This document shows positions 1 to 6,933 of a stretch of DNA of 20,347 nt, in pieces (position 1 is the first letter of the stretch; each line of letters starts with the position of its first letter). Both the position numbers and the translations under genes were made by a program. The stretch is taken from positions 1 to 20,347 of the forward strand of contig JAOZOM010000006.1 of assembly GCA_029933275.1 (NCBI GenBank), given 5' to 3'. This DNA comes from Anaerolineales bacterium. Its GTDB lineage: Bacteria > Chloroflexota > Anaerolineae > Anaerolineales > Villigracilaceae. A model generated the notes under the pieces. That model was not told where the DNA came from and ran no database searches. It worked only from the letters and a program-made list of their open reading frames with translations.

Positions 1-126
1 GACTATGTACTCTACCAACCCAATGGGGAAATTATCGCGGTTGTTGAAGCGAAGAAAACAAGCATCTGTCAACGACAACTAGAAAGGGACATGGCAGACG
101 AAGATGGAAGAAAAGTGTGCAAGTAA
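1..126 (+). pseudogene. HsdR-like type I restriction nuclease fragment (5' end outside window)
   Basis: The open frame enters from the left edge and ends at TAA 124-126 after 41 residues. It begins DYVLYQPNGEIIAVVEAKK, which resembles the N-terminal PD-(D/E)XK nuclease motif of type I restriction R subunits: an Asp, then a short hairpin, then E-x-K (D1, E16, K18 of the fragment). In intact HsdR proteins this motif lies near the N-terminus and is followed by hundreds of residues of helicase. Here only about 23 more residues follow before the stop, and they do not match the expected continuation well. I therefore read it as a truncated or frameshifted relic convergent with cydDC, 27 bp away. 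It could instead be the end of some other PD-(D/E)XK protein, and the part outside the window decides this. Confidence 0.5.
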
Positions 127-153
127 TCAAAGACCCTTTGTTTGACTTAATTT

Positions 154-3100
154 TTAAGCCGAAAATTCATTTGCGCTTTCTAAAATTCTATTCTGAATTT
201 CCAACATTTGACGATAAAGTCCCGCATCGCGCCTGAGTTGGGTTTGCGTGCCACGCTGGACGATTTTTCCGTGATCCAAAACAAGGATTTCATCCGCATT
301 TTCCAGCCCAATCAGCCGATGGGTAATTAGCAGAGATGTTTTTCCGCGCATTAGCGCAAAAAGTGAATTCAAGACTTCTTTTTCAGTCAATGAATCAAGA
401 TTAGCGGTCGGCTCGTCTAGAATCAAAATTGGTGCGTCTTTGAGAATGGCGCGTGCGATCGCCAAACGCTGACGTTCTCCACCGCTTAAGCGCGCGCCTT
501 GTTCACCGATATAAGTTTCGTAGCCTTTAGGCAGATTTTCGATGAAATCATGGATTTGCGCCTGCTTTGCCGCATCCATCATTTCCTCTTCGCTGGCGGT
601 GGGTCGCGCTAAAAGCAGGTTTTCGCGCAAAGTCGTATTGAAAAAATATGCATCTTGTGGAATTACCGCGATTTGGGCGCGAATATCATCGGCGGGAAAT
701 TCATGGAGCGATTTCCCGTTTAGCAAAATCTCCCCTTGATCGTATTCCCAAAAACGGAGCAGAAGATTCATCAAAGTCGATTTTCCCGCCCCGCTCGCGC
801 CCACCACCGCTAGACTTTTACCCGCGTCTATTTTAAAAGATACACCTTTTAGCGCAGATTCATCGCTTTCAGTATAAGAAAAAACGAGATTTGAGAATTC
901 GATACTCGATAGTTCTTTCTTCTTTTCTCTTTCTTTCTTTTCTAAACCTTCAACTTTCAACTTTCTACTTTCAACTATTTCTGCTTCTTCATCCACAATC
1001 TCAAAAAGCCTCCGTGCGGCTTCGAGTGATTTTTCGAGCATCTGCGCGGCGAGCGGCAGCGGGAGAACGGCTTCAAAACTGACCAATGCGATCATCGTCA
1101 GCGCGCCGAGCATCACGCCGGAAATCTGCCCGGTATGAACGAGCGGAATCGCGAGAAAGAGCATCGTCCACATCCCAAGATTGGTCAAGAGTGTCCCTAA
1201 TCCGCTATGAAACCCGCTAATCAGCGCGGCGCGTTGCTCCGTTCGTCCATAAGAACGTCCCAACGCGGCGATTTTTGCGCCTTGTGCGGAAGCGCGCCCG
1301 TAAGCGAGTAAATCGCTCAAGCCCTGAATCCCGTCCACGAGGTGAATTTTAATTTCGGCGCGTTGAGCGATATAAAGTTTGCCATCCTTTTTACCTTGAA
1401 AACGCGCTAAAAAGGGAATCCCAACGCCGAGGGCGAGTAAAAATCCGAGCAATGTCCAACCGAGACGAGAATCATATTGTCCGATAAACGCCGCTGTGCC
1501 AAAAGAGATGATTGCCGCGACCAAAGGTGGCGAAACGACCCGAATATAGAAATTTTCGAGAGTATCCACGTCCGAAATGACGCGGCTGAGCAAATCGCCG
1601 CTCCGATATTGCATTAGGCGCGCTGGAGCGAGAGGCTCGAGGGCTTTGTAGAACCAAGTTCGGAGTTGCGAGAGCAAAGAAAAAGTGACCTCGTGCGAGG
1701 TCAGGCGTTCAAAATAGCGAAAAACGCCGCGGCTGATGCCAAAAAACCGCACACCGACAATCGCAACTTGCAATTCGGCTATGGAAGGGTGTAATGCGGC
1801 TTTGGCAATCAGCCATGATGATGTCCCAATCAGGGCGATATTGCTGGCAATCGTTCCCGTTCCGAGCAAGGTGGCGAGCGCAACTTTTTTCCATGCGCCA
1901 TTTAGAAAGCCCAATAAACGAGAAAAAATGTTTGAAGTTTGCAAGTTTGCAGGAGGCAAGTTTGCAAGTGGCAAGTTTGCGGAGTGCGGACTTGTCACTT
2001 GCCACTTGCTACTTGCAACTTGTAACTTGCTACTTGCAACTTCAAACCTTGAACCTTCAACCATCTTTGCATAAGCCCCATTTTTTACCAACAACTCGTC
2101 ATGTGTGCCTTGTTCTACTAATTTCCCACTTTTTAATACTAAAATTTTATCGGCTTGGAAGATGGTATTCAGGCGGTGAGCAATCGTAATCACCGTCCGC
2201 CCCTCCATCAATTTTTTGGTCGATTCCTCAAGGGCAACTTCTGTCAGTGGGTCGAGGCTCGAGGTCGGTTCATCCAAAATCAAAATCGGTGCGTCTTTGA
2301 GATACGCCCGCGCCAAAGCTAATCTCTGCGCCTCCCCGCCACTTAAACGGGATCCAGCCTCCCCCACGAGCGTTTCGTATTTGTCCGGGAGGGAGAGAAT
2401 GAATTCGTGTAGGTGTGCGGCTTTGGCGGCATCCTGCACGGAATCCATATCTGCATTTGGATTTGCCAAACGGATATTCTCTTTAATTGTTGTGTTGAAG
2501 ATGAATGGATTCTGCGGCACCCAAGCAATTTTTTCGCGCCAAGCATCGGCGGGAATTTGGCTAAGGGGAACGCCGCCCACACGTACTTGACCTGAACTTG
2601 GTCGGCTAAAGCGGAGCAGGAGATTTGCCAAGGTGCTTTTTCCCGCCCCGCTCGCCCCCACCAGCGCAATTTTTTGCCCTTTTGATAGGGTAAAAGTGAT
2701 ATTTTCGAGGGCGGGTGTGGTTTCGTCTGGATATGTAAAAGAGAGATTGGAGAATTCTATATTCGATAGTGTGATATTCGGCGATTCGAGATTCGATTCT
2801 CGAATATCGGGTTTAATCTCGAGTATCGCAAAGATTTTCCGCGCCGCAGTTGTGCCATCCATTCCGGCGTGGAAGCGAAGTCCCAACATACGGAGGGGAA
2901 TATAAAATTCGGGGGCGAGAATGAGGAGGAAAAAGGCTTGCTGAAATTCAACTTTATAGTAGAGCAGGCGCAAACCGATTTCAACCGCGATAATCGCGGT
3001 GCTGAGGGTGGCGATCAGTTCGAGAACGAGGGCGGAGAGAAAAGTGACGCGCAAAACGCTCATCGTGGTCTTGCTAAATTGCTCGCTGACTTCGTTAATG

Positions 3101-3762
3101 CTTCGCACATGGGCTTTGCTTTGCCCAAACTGCTTGAGGGTTGTCAGTCCTTGTAGACTATCGAGAAAATGCGCGCTTAATCGGCTGAGAGTCTCGTATT
3201 GACGTTTAGTAATTGCCTCCGCACCTTTGCCAATCAAAATCATAAAAACGGGAATCAAGGGCGCGGTGAGGAGGAGGATTAATCCCGAAAGCGGGTCAAT
3301 CGGGAAGACGAAAATCAGCACCGAAAGCGGCACGAGAGCCGATAAAACCAGTTGCGGGAGATATAGACTGAAATACGCGTCAAGGGCTTCGATGCCTTCA
3401 ACCGCGGCGGCAGTTAATTCGCCGGTACGCTCGGCGCGGGTAAAACTGGGACCGAGTTTGACGATGTGGGCGAAGAGTTTTTCGCGTAAATCGCTTTTGA
3501 CGCGAATTGCAATCGCTTTTGCGCTGATTTCGCCGAGCCACGTCAGAAGGGCGCGTAGAGCGATGATAATTAGAAGCAAACGCAAACCGTCAATGACCTG
3601 AGCGAGGCTTTTATCGAGCAAAAAGACATCGTTCACGGCGTGACTAATCAACCACGCCTGCCAAATGGTGAGGAGACCGATTAGGAATCCAGCGAGGAGG
3701 GTGATGAGCAAGGCGATTCGGCTGTCACGAGCGAGGGCGAGGAGTCGGCGGTCGAGGTTCAT
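154..3762 (-). CDS. cydDC: Fused CydDC thiol/heme exporter, ABC transporter (single chain)
   Basis: This is a 1202-residue protein joining two ABC half-transporters that are separate in E. coli (about 570-590 aa each). Residues 1-330 are a CydD-like membrane domain. Residues 335-570 are the first ATPase, with Walker A GASGAGKST at 369-377, signature LSGGE at 473-477 and Walker B ending in DEP near 497. Residues 612-920 are a CydC-like membrane domain, recognisable by RFFGISRGVFRYFERL and YRSGDLLSRVISDVDTL. Residues 950-1190 are the second ATPase (Walker A 988-996, LSGGE 1092-1096). CydDC exports glutathione/cysteine or handles heme and is needed to assemble cytochrome bd, encoded just upstream. 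The linker at 573-611 has a 7-residue periodicity (EVASSKL, QVASSKW) produced by a heptanucleotide array. No good Shine-Dalgarno is visible before the ATG. A terminator and iterons lie upstream, so cydDC may have its own promoter. The fused arrangement is known in some other bacteria. Confidence 0.93.
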   Translation of the reverse strand: MNLDRRLLALARDSRIALLITLLAGFLIGLLTIWQAWLISHAVNDVFLLDKSLAQVIDGLRLLLIIIALRALLTWLGEISAKAIAIRVKSDLREKLFAHIVKLGPSFTRAERTGELTAAAVEGIEALDAYFSLYLPQLVLSALVPLSVLIFVFPIDPLSGLILLLTAPLIPVFMILIGKGAEAITKRQYETLSRLSAHFLDSLQGLTTLKQFGQSKAHVRSINEVSEQFSKTTMSVLRVTFLSALVLELIATLSTAIIAVEIGLRLLYYKVEFQQAFFLLILAPEFYIPLRMLGLRFHAGMDGTTAARKIFAILEIKPDIRESNLESPNITLSNIEFSNLSFTYPDETTPALENITFTLSKGQKIALVGASGAGKSTLANLLLRFSRPSSGQVRVGGVPLSQIPADAWREKIAWVPQNPFIFNTTIKENIRLANPNADMDSVQDAAKAAHLHEFILSLPDKYETLVGEAGSRLSGGEAQRLALARAYLKDAPILILDEPTSSLDPLTEVALEESTKKLMEGRTVITIAHRLNTIFQADKILVLKSGKLVEQGTHDELLVKNGAYAKMVEGSRFEVASSKLQVASSKWQVTSPHSANLPLANLPPANLQTSNIFSRLLGFLNGAWKKVALATLLGTGTIASNIALIGTSSWLIAKAALHPSIAELQVAIVGVRFFGISRGVFRYFERLTSHEVTFSLLSQLRTWFYKALEPLAPARLMQYRSGDLLSRVISDVDTLENFYIRVVSPPLVAAIISFGTAAFIGQYDSRLGWTLLGFLLALGVGIPFLARFQGKKDGKLYIAQRAEIKIHLVDGIQGLSDLLAYGRASAQGAKIAALGRSYGRTEQRAALISGFHSGLGTLLTNLGMWTMLFLAIPLVHTGQISGVMLGALTMIALVSFEAVLPLPLAAQMLEKSLEAARRLFEIVDEEAEIVESRKLKVEGLEKKEREKKKELSSIEFSNLVFSYTESDESALKGVSFKIDAGKSLAVVGASGAGKSTLMNLLLRFWEYDQGEILLNGKSLHEFPADDIRAQIAVIPQDAYFFNTTLRENLLLARPTASEEEMMDAAKQAQIHDFIENLPKGYETYIGEQGARLSGGERQRLAIARAILKDAPILILDEPTANLDSLTEKEVLNSLFALMRGKTSLLITHRLIGLENADEILVLDHGKIVQRGTQTQLRRDAGLYRQMLEIQNRILESANEFSA
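948..975. repeat. Short heptanucleotide repeat (4 units) inside cydDC
   Basis: Four consecutive 7-mers, CTTCAAC, TTTCAAC, TTTCTAC and TTTCAAC, occupy 948-975. They encode the charged linker around residues 930-938, just before the second ATPase domain. Smaller period-7 traces lie at the matching entry of each ATPase: ATTCGAT plus ACTCGAT near 897-911, and ATTCGAG plus ATTCGAT near 2783-2798. Array growth seems to be tolerated only in linkers. Confidence 0.8.
1941..2059. repeat. Heptanucleotide tandem array with two opposed arms, inside cydDC
   Basis: From 1990 to 2045 the plus strand reads eight consecutive 7-mers: ACTTGTC, ACTTGCC, ACTTGCT, ACTTGCA, ACTTGTA, ACTTGCT, ACTTGCA, ACTTCAA. Two more degenerate units, ACCTTGA and ACCTTCA, run to 2059. 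From 1941 to about 1989 the same unit appears in the opposite orientation (GCAAG at 1941, 1956, 1964, 1971, spaced 7-8 nt). The two arms pair: 1964-1976 is the exact reverse complement of 1997-2009 (13 bp). Because 21 nt is three units, the array encodes a 7-residue repeat in the CydDC linker without breaking the frame. Confidence 0.9.
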
Positions 3763-3771
3763 GAGGTGTCA

Positions 3772-3803
3772 CGAATGGTACGAATTATGCGAATAGGGCG
3801 AAT
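3772..3803. repeat. Four 9-bp iterons upstream of cydDC
   Basis: The pentamer CGAAT recurs at 3772, 3781, 3790 and 3799, exactly 9 bp apart, with variable flanking bases. The block lies between the cydDC start codon (3762) and the terminator at 3811-3842, where a cydDC promoter or leader would be. It could be a protein-binding iteron set or simply another short tandem repeat like the period-7 arrays in this window. Which one it is cannot be decided from sequence alone. Confidence 0.75.
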
Positions 3804-3810
3804 AAAAGAA

Positions 3811-3842
3811 AATCGGCTGGCAAATAACTCTGCCAACCGATT
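3811..3842 (-). terminator. Intrinsic terminator after cydAB
   Basis: A 12-bp stem pairs AATCGGCTGGCA (3811-3822) with TGCCAACCGATT (3831-3842), with one mismatch or G-U pair and an 8-nt loop. On the minus strand it is followed by a T-rich tract (complement of 3801-3812). It would end the rrf2-cydA-cydB transcript, at least partly separating it from cydDC. The plus-strand side also has a T-rich tail, but no plus-strand gene precedes it. Confidence 0.75.
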
Positions 3843-3858
3843 TTATCTTAAAAATCTT

Positions 3859-3902
3859 GTAGCGACGGCTTTAGCCGCCTAAGGGCTGAAGCCCTTACTA
3901 CG
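3859..3902. repeat. REP-like double-hairpin element after cydB
   Basis: Two adjacent palindromes, CGGCTTTAGCCG (3866-3877) and AAGGGCTGAAGCCCTT (3881-3896), are enclosed by GTAG (3859-3862) and CTAC (3898-3901). Compact twin hairpins of this type, with GGCTTTAGCC and GGGCTGAAGCCC cores, occur as dispersed intergenic palindromes in several bacterial groups (from general knowledge). It sits directly between the cydB stop (3914) and the terminator, and may act as an mRNA 3'-end stabiliser. Confidence 0.7.
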
Positions 3903-3913
3903 AGGAGATAGGA

Positions 3914-4918
3914 TTAATAGATCAACTCTTCGGGGTCGGCTTTGATGCGTCCGTTGAAGACTTTATATGCCCAAATTTGGTAAATGAGCAAAATCGGGAC
4001 GAAAATAGCAGCGACTATGGTCATCACATTCAACGCGTAGGGTGAGGCGGAGGCGTTGTAGATGTTGAGGGTAAATGCCGGATCTAGGCTAGAGATGAGG
4101 ATGCGAGGGAATAAGCCAGCAAAGACCATAATGGTTGTGAAAACCACTGTTAGCGAGGTCATCACAAAGGCGAGTTTGTCGTTGCCTTGTTTTGCATACC
4201 AACCCGCGGCGAGAAGTGCCACTGCTGCCAAGAGAGCGAAGATGAATCCCTGCGCCATGATGTCGGTGGCAAAGAATGTCCAGATGAGGAAGAGAACCGC
4301 TAAAACGGTCGCGGCAATCCATGCTTGGAAACCGAATTTTTTGGCGCGTTCTGCTAAATCACCTTCGAGTTTGAGACCGAGGAAGTTTGCACCATGTGCG
4401 GCGAAGAGGGTTACAAATACCAATCCGCCGAGCAAGGAGTAGATATTGAGGAGCGGGAATAAACCGCCCCAGTAGTTCATATCTGCATCAATGGCGAAGC
4501 CGCGCATGAGATTACCAACGGTCACGCCCCAAAGCAAAGCGGGGACAAGTGAACCGCCGAAAATAGCCCAATCCCAGCGTTCGCGCCAGACGGGGTCGTC
4601 TCGGAGGCTACGATATTCAAAGGCGAGTCCGCGCAAGATCAGCGCGGCAAGCATCAGGACAAGAGCGAGATAAAATCCGCTAAAGAGGGTTGCGTAAACG
4701 TGTGGGAAAGCGGCAAATAATGCGCCGCCCGCGGTGATCATCCAAACTTCGTTGCCGTCCCAGTGTGGTCCAATTGTGTTAATGACGGCGCGCCGCTCGT
4801 TGTCGTCTTTGCTTAGGAAAGGCATCAAAATGCCGACTCCGTAATCAAATCCTTCCAAAAGGAAGAATCCGATGAACAAAATGGTTACAAGGATAAACCA
4901 GATGGTATTAAGATCCAT
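3914..4918 (-). CDS. cydB: Cytochrome bd ubiquinol/menaquinol oxidase subunit II
   Basis: This 334-residue, multi-spanning inner-membrane protein is the second subunit of cytochrome bd, the high-affinity terminal oxidase that reduces O2 with electrons from quinol without pumping protons. Its start LEGFDYGVGILMPFL and the GPHWDGNEVWMITAGGALFAAF stretch near residues 50-70 (read here as two overlapping blocks) are hallmarks of CydB, including the conserved W-D-G-N-E. Length is within the family range and about 45 residues shorter than E. coli CydB. The ATG is preceded by AGGAGA about 8 nt upstream. The gene starts 14 nt after the cydA stop, so the two are co-transcribed. No missing key residue was noticed. 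Confidence 0.96.
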   Translation of the reverse strand: MDLNTIWFILVTILFIGFFLLEGFDYGVGILMPFLSKDDNERRAVINTIGPHWDGNEVWMITAGGALFAAFPHVYATLFSGFYLALVLMLAALILRGLAFEYRSLRDDPVWRERWDWAIFGGSLVPALLWGVTVGNLMRGFAIDADMNYWGGLFPLLNIYSLLGGLVFVTLFAAHGANFLGLKLEGDLAERAKKFGFQAWIAATVLAVLFLIWTFFATDIMAQGFIFALLAAVALLAAGWYAKQGNDKLAFVMTSLTVVFTTIMVFAGLFPRILISSLDPAFTLNIYNASASPYALNVMTIVAAIFVPILLIYQIWAYKVFNGRIKADPEELIY

Positions 4919-4932
4919 GATTCTTTCTCCTA

Positions 4933-6282
4933 TTAGTGGGTAGCCTGATCGATTTCGCCAGTGCCGTATTTGATTGCCAATTTATAGGCAACGATTGTAA
5001 ATACGGTATAGATGACGAGCATCAGGATTAGCGAGAAGGCGACATTCCAAGCGGGGACATTCGGCGAGATGGCATCTTCAACTTTTTGTAAGCCGAAGAC
5101 AATCCAGGGCCAGCGTCCGGTTTCTGCCAAAAGCCAGCCTGTGCTAACGGCGAGATATGGCAAGATAACAGAGTAAACCGTGGCTTTGAGGAAAAGCGTT
5201 TTATCAACGAGATTATCCTTTTTTCCCCAATAAACGCCCAAGAGCGCGATAAGCACCATCAAACTGCCTGCCCCAACCATCGTGCGGAAACTCCAATAAT
5301 TAAGTGTTACAGGCGGGAGGTAGTCCCCGGGACCATATTCTGCTTCGGCTTGTGCTACTAAATCATTAATGCCTTCAACTTCGCCGGTGAAATTATTATA
5401 GGAAAGGAAGGAAAGCATATAAGGGACGCCAAGATCAACGATATTGGTTTTGTTCTTTTCATCAACAATGACAAACATAGAAAGCGGAGCAGGTTGTTCT
5501 GTTTCCCAGAGTGCTTCGGCAGATGCCATTTTAAGCGGTTGATGCTCGATTAAGAATTGTCCTTGGAAGTGACCAATTGTGGCGACTAAGACTGAGCCGA
5601 TGAGGGCATACATCGCCGCCATGCGGAAGGAGGTGAGGAAGAACTTGACCTCATGCTTGCGGAGCAGATGCCAAGCACTGAACGCCATGACAACAAATCC
5701 TGCTAAAGACATTCCGGATGTGAATACATGCGGGAATTGAAGCAAAACATTGGGATTAAAAACCAACGCCGCAAAATTGGACATAACCACGCGCCCTGTT
5801 TCGGGATTAATGGTATAGCCGACCGGATGTTGCATGAAGGAGTTGGCAATTAAAATCCAAATTGCGGAGAGGTTGGAGCCAAGCGCGACTAACCATGCGG
5901 AGGTGAGATGTTGCTTTTTGGTGAGTTTTCCCCAGCCAAAAACCCATAAACCGATGAAAGTTGATTCCATATAGAATGCGAGCAAGGCTTCAATAGCGAG
6001 CGGCGCGCCGAAGATGTCGCCCATAAAACGGGAGTATTCCGACCAGTTCATCCCGAATTGGAATTCTTGAACGATACCGGTGACAACACCGATCGCAAAG
6101 TTGATTAGGAAAATTTTCCCCCAGAACTTTGCCATTTTTTTATACATCTCATCGCCCGTTTTGACATATTTTGTCTCAACGATTGCAACGAAAATGGAGA
6201 TTCCCAGCGTAAGTGGGACATAAAAGAAGTGATAGATGGTGACGATGGCAAATTGCCACCGAGCAAGGATTGTAGAATCCAT
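4933..6282 (-). CDS. cydA: Cytochrome bd quinol oxidase subunit I
   Basis: This 449-residue heme-carrying subunit holds hemes b558, b595 and d and the quinol site. Visible by alignment to E. coli CydA are axial ligands H18 (IYHFFYVPL), H185 (FPHVF) and M335 (SFRTMVG), the acidic pair E98 and E106, and Q-loop residues around HQPLKMASAEALWE (K251, E256). The GRWPW motif is at 389-393. It is shorter than E. coli CydA (522 aa) because the C-terminal Q-loop insertion is absent, so it is a short-Q-loop type. The start is placed at the ATG at 6282: an upstream in-frame TTG at 6300 would add six residues but would put the GGAGG (6290-6294, 7 nt before the ATG) inside the gene. It lies 27 nt downstream of the Rrf2 gene. 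Confidence 0.97.
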   Translation of the reverse strand: MDSTILARWQFAIVTIYHFFYVPLTLGISIFVAIVETKYVKTGDEMYKKMAKFWGKIFLINFAIGVVTGIVQEFQFGMNWSEYSRFMGDIFGAPLAIEALLAFYMESTFIGLWVFGWGKLTKKQHLTSAWLVALGSNLSAIWILIANSFMQHPVGYTINPETGRVVMSNFAALVFNPNVLLQFPHVFTSGMSLAGFVVMAFSAWHLLRKHEVKFFLTSFRMAAMYALIGSVLVATIGHFQGQFLIEHQPLKMASAEALWETEQPAPLSMFVIVDEKNKTNIVDLGVPYMLSFLSYNNFTGEVEGINDLVAQAEAEYGPGDYLPPVTLNYWSFRTMVGAGSLMVLIALLGVYWGKKDNLVDKTLFLKATVYSVILPYLAVSTGWLLAETGRWPWIVFGLQKVEDAISPNVPAWNVAFSLILMLVIYTVFTIVAYKLAIKYGTGEIDQATH

Positions 6283-6309
6283 AGGTTTGCCTCCAAACAA
6301 TGAAATTAG

Positions 6310-6759
6310 TTAGCTAATAAGCGTGTTAATAGAGATAGGGGATTTTTTTGTGTTTGCCTCCTTGACCAAATCTGAAAAAGTGGTGGATGCTAATTCTTCG
6401 AGAATAACATTTTGTAAACGCACCCAACGACCTCGAACAGCGCAATTATCTTCAAAAGGGCAATAATCTTCGTCGAGCATACATTCGGAGAGAAGAAGAG
6501 GTCCTTCAAAGGCTTGGACTATATCGTGTAAAGTGATTTTTTCTGGAATTCGTGCAAGTTGTAGCCCGCCACCTCTCCCCGCGAAAGTTGTGATAATTTC
6601 AGTCTGTGCAAGTTTAGCCACAATACGCGGCAGAAGATTTTTCGGAATAAGCATGGCTTTTCCAATTTTTTTTGTAGAAAGACGCGTCCCTATTGGCTCT
6701 TGGGCAAGTGCTAAGATTACGCGAACGGCGTAATCCGTTTGGCGGTTAATTTTTAGCAT
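6310..6759 (-). CDS. Rrf2-family transcriptional regulator, probable Fe-S sensor of the cyd operon
   Basis: This 149-residue Rrf2 protein has the family N-terminus (MLKINRQTDYAVRVILALA) and a winged helix ending in FAGRGGGLQLAR, the wing motif. Three cysteines, C93, C100 and C106, are spaced C-x6-C-x5-C, in the place where IscR and NsrR bind an iron-sulfur cluster. Such proteins sense NO, O2 or Fe-S status. The spacing differs slightly from IscR (x5, x5), so the ligand and signal cannot be named. Its position as first gene of the cydAB operon suggests it controls the oxidase and itself. The GGAG ribosome site is close to the ATG (4 nt) and lies in a small inverted repeat, GTACTCCAGTAC (6761-6772), that could also be bound by a regulator. 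I avoid the symbols nsrR and iscR because nothing here decides between them. Confidence 0.92.
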   Translation of the reverse strand: MLKINRQTDYAVRVILALAQEPIGTRLSTKKIGKAMLIPKNLLPRIVAKLAQTEIITTFAGRGGGLQLARIPEKITLHDIVQAFEGPLLLSECMLDEDYCPFEDNCAVRGRWVRLQNVILEELASTTFSDLVKEANTKKSPISINTLIS

Positions 6760-6807
6760 AGTACTCCAGTACCTTTACGTTGCTTGTTACAGTTAATGAT
6801 TACCTCT

Positions 6808-6836
6808 ATTGTAAGATATTTTTGGCGTTATTTCAA
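6808..6836 (-). promoter_or_regulatory. Promoter of rrf2-cydAB
   Basis: On the minus strand TTGAAA (plus 6831-6836), a 17-nt spacer and TACAAT (plus 6808-6813) form a near-consensus sigma70-type promoter, each hexamer matching 5 of 6. Transcription would start about 40 nt before the rrf2 ATG. This leaves room for an operator in the leader, but no convincing long palindrome is seen there. Confidence 0.65.
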
Positions 6837-6873
6837 ACACGATTTTTTTTGCAGATTTACATTTCAAGTGTGC

Positions 6874-6902
6874 TTATCAACAGTCCAACTGCGTGGTATA
6901 GT
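6874..6902 (+). promoter_or_regulatory. Promoter of the MFS / MOP transporter pair
   Basis: TTATCA (6874-6879), a 17-nt spacer and TATAGT (6897-6902) lie 31 nt upstream of the MFS ATG. The -35 matches 4 of 6 and the -10 matches 5 of 6. It diverges from the rrf2 promoter, with the two -35 elements about 40 bp apart, so one bound regulator could affect both directions. Confidence 0.5.
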
Positions 6903-6933
6903 TTCCGTCTTCATATTTAAGGAGATTAAAGAT

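Noticed and set aside
1941..2059. Possible CRISPR-like array
   Set aside because: Units are 7 nt without spacers, lie inside a coding gene and form a tandem array rather than repeat-spacer structure.
6283..6300. Upstream TTG start of CydA
   Set aside because: It would place the GGAGG ribosome site inside the gene, and the family N-terminus begins at the ATG at 6282.
6784..6933. N-terminal extension of the MFS transporter from a TTG start
   Set aside because: The extension is not transporter-like and covers the likely promoters; the ATG at 6934 has a good ribosome site.
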